In this document: positions 60,301-64,000 of the stretch, piece by piece
How the letters are laid out: each line of letters begins with the position of its first letter
Position numbering within the stretch: position 1 is the first letter of the stretch
Origin: Escarpia spicata
Taxonomy: Eukaryota > Annelida > Polychaeta > Sabellida > Siboglinidae
Direction: 5' to 3'
NCBI GenBank assembly: GCA_963995525.1
Contig: OZ023214.1
Location: 48,957,909-49,021,908 of the forward strand
Length of the DNA stretch: 64,000 nt
The notes under the pieces: generated by a model
Databases searched by the model: none
Seen by the model: the letters and a program-made list of their open reading frames with translations, nothing else
What the model was told of the DNA's origin: nothing
Program-made: the position numbers and the translations under genes

Positions 60301-61963
60301 ACAAAATAAAATATTATTGGTCAGTATAATAATATATTACATTGTGTTATTACACCAAACTTCTAAAGGGTCATGCATAACCTGTCTGCTTCGGGGTGTC
60401 TGGATCAGCAAGATGAAGCTTGGACAAGTTTATTGTATCGATTAATAATAAAAACATGTTAAGTTGTTTAGCTGTTGATATCAGGCTGATAGCAATAATG
60501 GCTACCCCGGGCATACCATTTGCAATCAGAAGAGTGTGTACTTGCATATCACTACAAAAAAAGAAGTTCAAAGGTGTCAGTGTAACAGCAATGCTCAGTT
60601 GTGATGTGATCTCTCTTACTTTGCTGGTACCACCTAGACGAGGTGCTCAAAGCACTTACTCTATGATCAGAAGTTCAGATCAGGGGTTTCAAATGGCAGG
60701 AGTACATTCCATTTTAAGGATTGTATTTATTAACCATTCCAATTGTGCAATCTGTGGTATTTTTATTAGAGTAAGACAGTAGCGGGTTGTGCATGAGTTG
60801 TCTACGTGCAGTAATTGTACATAGCCTGGCTGAATGCTTCCCAGAGAAGTAGAGATGATGTTCGAGTGAACAGGTGAGCGAGGGAGTGAAGTGTAAAGCG
60901 AACGGAACAGTCCTTCACTGGATACCATACGATATAAGAACCTACCTTTTTAACAACTTAATGTATACTCACAAAAGGTGTGCGCATGGATGTTATAGTA
61001 AATTTTCTTGCTGTGATTGCCCACAGGAGCTGCCTCTGGGGCATCGGCCAAGAAGGCACGGGTGAATGTGGAGCCCTCCAGCTTGGACAACCTTGTCGTC
61101 CAGTGGGAGTATGAGGAACGCAAGGGTCAATGGGTCATCTACCCCTCACCCCATGGCGACACCTTGACCACAGCTTTCACTGCAGGAGATGTCGAGGTAA
61201 TGACACAGCTCCACTTATAACGTAACGACTGTGTATTTGGGCACTGGCGTATGGGTACTGTATGTTTATGCCAACTTTATGGACAGCTGATAGTTGAATT
61301 ATTTGTAGGTATCCATTTATACACATAGTCAGTCTGACATTCAGTTGTGTTTTGTTGAAATTCTGGTCACAAATGTTTTACTTTATGACAAAAAATATAA
61401 GACAAAGTTGTTTAAGCGATAATTAAATGTAGGAAAGATTGATTTAACAGATGTCATATGCCCCCCTAGCAGGTCTTTAGCCAGAGACAAATTTGCCAGT
61501 CTTGAATTTATCCAAAAGTGTGCCTTTTAGTGTGCAAACGGCCTATGTGGAAGCCATTCACATAAATCACAGCCATTATTGGCCAGTTTAGTTTGTTCAA
61601 TGACAAACCAGTGTCATTTGAGCCATTTATATAATTAATGTTGATCTATTTGATTTGTTTCATAATCAGTTGTGCCAGTGATGTACCGGTAGTCATTAAT
61701 GTGGGCTCTTAGACTTGGAACTATCAGTTAATCTAGTGGCCAGTTGGCACCTTCAAAATTCAACCCGTCTTGGCCATTCAACTGCCAGTCTTGAAGCTCC
61801 TGGTCACTAGTAATGAACATTGACATCCTTTCACAGGAGATACTGGACATCAACGACCGTGTCTCGGTGAAGGTGAACTTTGAGAAGATGACTCAGAAGA
61901 ACACAAAGACGGGCTGGGAGAAGAGACTGCGTTGTGCTGTCAAGGGTGCAAAGGACACAAACG
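57330..61963 (+). CDS. WWE-domain nuclear protein, 5' part only (PARP-like or E3-like)
   Basis: Span of the first three exons of a second gene, CDS parts 57330-57354, 61027-61196 and 61837 to about 61963. The first two join to exactly 65 codons and phase fits. The start is short and basic (MPPKKRNAG, then AKKARV), resembling a nuclear localisation signal. A WWE domain follows: VVQWEYEERKGQWVIYPSPH has its two Trp, and VNFEKMTQKNTKTGW the closing 'F..M.Q.N..TG' segment. WWE domains bind ADP-ribose units in PARPs and in E3 ligases such as RNF146 and Deltex. A basic N terminus and an immediate WWE suggest a nuclear PARP, but no catalytic or WGR domain is visible, so the class is open. No downstream exon was found before the window end. 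Confidence 0.7.
58024..59431. mobile_element. Non-autonomous hAT-type transposon in WWE gene intron 1
   Basis: Left end CAGGGGTGTCATG, right end ...CAGTCTCCCTG; both begin CAGGG/end CCCTG. Flanked by 8-base direct repeats GCCTTAGG (58016-58023) and GCCTTAAG (59432-59439), 7 of 8 matching. The subterminal zones are inverted sets of 'ctacttgagtag' and 'tactttgttact' strings, a pattern familiar from hAT elements. No transposase. Confidence 0.8.
59690..60320 (+). mobile_element. L2/CR1-type LINE 3' fragment
   Basis: RRLWSADSNVLVVPRTHSRA then 'AAAAVWNALSSSV' and 'SLESFKSVLKTHLF' is the C-terminal LINE pattern (compare 4990-5160); an AT-rich tail ends in aaaataaaatatta. Confidence 0.7.
60790..60955 (+). 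mobile_element. SINE 3' fragment upstream of WWE exon 2
   Basis: ggctgaatgcttcccagaga, 'gttcgagtgaacagg', 'gtgaagtgtaaag' and 'gataagaacctaccttttt' in decayed form match 30970-31090. Confidence 0.65.
61027..61196 (+). CDS. WWE gene exon 2 (WWE domain, first half)
   Basis: Acceptor gcccacag at 61019-61026. Encodes a Lys/Ala-rich linker and then DNLVVQWEYEERKGQWVIYP with the paired tryptophans of the WWE fold, ending at GAG|gtaatg in phase 0. A partial SINE lies just upstream. Confidence 0.8.
61837..61963 (+). CDS. WWE gene exon 3 (WWE domain, second half); 3' end uncertain
   Basis: Acceptor ctttcacag, phase 0. EILDINDRVSVKVNFEKMTQ then KNTKTGWEKRLRCAV is the C-terminal WWE strand set. The best donor by eye is AACG|gttcgt at 61964, which is weak; the end could move by some tens of bases. 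Confidence 0.7.
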
Positions 61964-62129
61964 GTTCGTCACTATATAATACAGTTTGGTGGACACATTT
62001 CATCAATGTTTTATTGCTGCAGTAATACGAACTATCCCAGAAGGTCTAATTTGTAAAATTGTAGCTTCTCATTGTGAGCGTTGTTTTTGTAAATTGTGCA
62101 GAAACTATGCAAGTGTTTTTAGTCCTTTG

Positions 62130-63050
62130 GGCACTGCCACTATGCACGAGAAATCTGTATTTGATTGAATCATTTTAAGGGCTCCCTAGGGCCTCCAAGG
62201 ACCCCAAAACTGGTAAAAATGTAACATTTGGCCTATTTTTTTAAAAAACTGTTCAGCAACTTTATTTCTAATTTTGCATAGAAGTATCTTAGGGTGCTGC
62301 CACAATATACAAGAAATCTGTATTTGATTGAATTATTCTAAGGGGCCCCCACAGTGCAAAAGTTTTACATTATCTAGTGATGTGGTTTTGAGAAGGGCCC
62401 TTGAGACCACCCCCAACAGTAGATGTTGTGTATTGTGCCACAAAGTCAACAGCTGTGACTAATCTCTACAGCCTAGTCCATTGAGACCTTGACTAATCTT
62501 TAATTGGTCACAGCACCCAGGCAGAGTAGACACACTTGACCCCTGTTAGACTGAACAGTTGCCTAACACTTTTAAACTGTATCTTCAAAACTATTGATTT
62601 TCTATAACTGCAAGTTGTGTATATTTTGATGTTCATTTAATTATTATAAAATGGTGTGACTGTTGTGTCTATTGGTTAAAGATGTATTGTCTGTAGAAAC
62701 CTGTAGGTGACAAACATAGAAAATTAATATTCTGTCACCTGTAGGTGACAAACATAGAAAATTAATATTCTGGACAACTATAGAGTGAAATATCCTACAC
62801 TTTATTTATATCAAATGCATTCTACTGTTCTGTTTACGCTTGCCATGCCTTGTGTAGACATGGTACTGTGTAAATCAATTGTATCAATATAGACTAATAA
62901 TTACAGATTCACAATATAGTTGACACCTGAAACAACCAAATGTCAACCATTAGAAGAGTTGACATAGTTCCGCTATACACAAGCAAGAAATCTGTATTTG
63001 ATTGAATCATTCTAGTGTCATCAGCATATAGTAGAACATACATTTTCTAC
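62130..63050. repeat. Intron with several short dispersed and tandem repeats
   Basis: aagaaatctgtatttgattg recurs at about 62150, 62308 and 62988. A 45-base string containing aggtgacaaacatagaaaat is tandemly doubled at 62702-62770. 62455-62585 (gactaatctttaattggtca ... agttgcctaacacttttaaactgt) recurs in decayed form at 63675-63785. Confidence 0.55.
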
Positions 63051-63420
63051 ATCATCATCACTAAGGTTGTTGTAAATTTAACCAGCTGCCATGTCAAGTC
63101 CATTATAATTGTGACTAACAGTGTTCAAAATTATTCAGGTAAATAGCAAATAACAAAGGACACAAGTTTTCTCCTTGCCATACCTCTACACATGAGAAGA
63201 ATGCTGACACAGCCTGGCCCTGATTTATACATGATTTAGCATTTTTGTACATGTTGTATACAACTTTCAACACAGTACCATTAATACCGAATGAAATTAT
63301 CTTAGACCACAGGGAGGACCGGTCTACTAAATTAAATGCTTTCTTATAATCGATTAAGGCACAATAAAGCCTTTTGCGTCGAGACAAATACAATTCAACC
63401 AATATCCCTATTTGAACACT
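63050..63420 (-). mobile_element. LINE reverse-transcriptase fragment, reverse strand
   Basis: On the minus strand 63402-63115 gives RLYCALIDYKKAFNLVDRSS then 'LWSKIISFGINGTVLKVVYN' and 'GENLCPLLFAIYLNN': reverse-transcriptase blocks A and B of a LINE whose block B reads QGENL and not QGSVL, so it is a different clade from the other LINEs here. Confidence 0.75.
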
Positions 63421-64000
63421 GCCTGTTCTTCACCTATTACATTCGCTTTGTTTAGGTATGTGGTCAGTCTGGTGTTCTGAACAATCACTAAGGATTAATG
63501 AACACTTGTGCAGAATGTCACCCACTTGGCAAGTTTAATTTAACAGTGTTGTGTATTGTCTTAGTTGGTGCATTGAGCTAATCTGCTTGACCATGAATCA
63601 GTGGTGGCTCTGGTTGTGTATTACACCCAGCTGTGGAGCTAAGATTCTCTGCCTGCTATTGTTTGATGGAAACTGTGACTAATCTGTAATTGGTCACTGG
63701 CAGTAGCTTGTGTCAACAGACAGCATTAAGCCACTAGACCCCTGTTAAACTGGATAGTTGCCTGTAGGTTTTAAACTGTGTCAAACAGTGAGTCTACCTT
63801 TTGCTCTCAGATAATCTGTCCTCTTAGTTTTACACATGAAGACATAATCTGGCATAACTTGATAAGTCTTTGTAGCAGCACATTTGTACTTCCAGTGTAT
63901 CATTGCAACATAACATACATATTACATACTGTGTGCCACTTTTGAATGTTGTGCATGTAATATTTCCATGCAACCCATTTGCATATATAATGTAAAACTT

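Overview
The window is nuclear DNA from an animal, most likely a mollusc or another lophotrochozoan. The genes are split into short, GC-richer exons with GT-AG introns, the introns are AT-rich and full of LINE, SINE and hAT remnants, and the main gene is an insulin-receptor-like tyrosine kinase with a Venus-flytrap ectodomain, a family found in invertebrates. Nothing prokaryotic is present.

Layout. 1-10.4 kb: LINE 3' ends, degenerate AT-rich repeats, two CTCF-like motifs, a candidate promoter and leader exon (about 1.69-1.82 kb), a frame-broken L2/CR1-type LINE (2.15-5.59 kb), a reverse-strand LINE remnant and a fold-back element (9.05-9.93 kb). 10.4-45.3 kb: one large plus-strand gene. I joined 19 exons by eye. 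Every exon boundary has a GT/AG pair, every codon phase matches, and the joined CDS is 3903 nt (1300 codons plus stop). The N terminus is probably missing, because no signal peptide is seen. The protein order is OpuAC-like (type 2 periplasmic-binding) domain, ANF/GABA-B-like Venus flytrap, one membrane segment, an insulin-receptor/VKR-type tyrosine kinase with a Y-x-x-x-Y-Y activation loop, and a His/Ser/Pro-rich tail. 45.3-57.2 kb: 3' flank and intergenic DNA with two long LINEs on opposite strands. 57.2 kb to the end: a second plus-strand gene, with a tiny first exon carrying a basic Lys/Arg-rich stretch and two exons of a WWE domain (ADP-ribose-binding type, PARP-like or E3-like). It runs off or fades near the window end, and a non-autonomous hAT element sits in its first intron.

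Two results stand out. The first is the double-sensor receptor kinase: a bacterial-type osmolyte/betaine-binding fold joined to a Venus flytrap on an insulin-receptor-like kinase. The second is structural. In this one gene, six exon/intron junctions have been copied with their splice site, four of them into tandem arrays of about 8 to 55 units and two as short decayed series. The arrays therefore carry dozens of decoy donors or dead acceptors next to the real ones. For three donor arrays the exon frame meets a stop codon at once if the real donor is skipped.

Two hAT-type elements were delimited exactly by terminal inverted repeats and 8-bp target duplications (12761-15385 and 58024-59431). 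Everything is read by eye. No alignment, HMM or RNA evidence was available.
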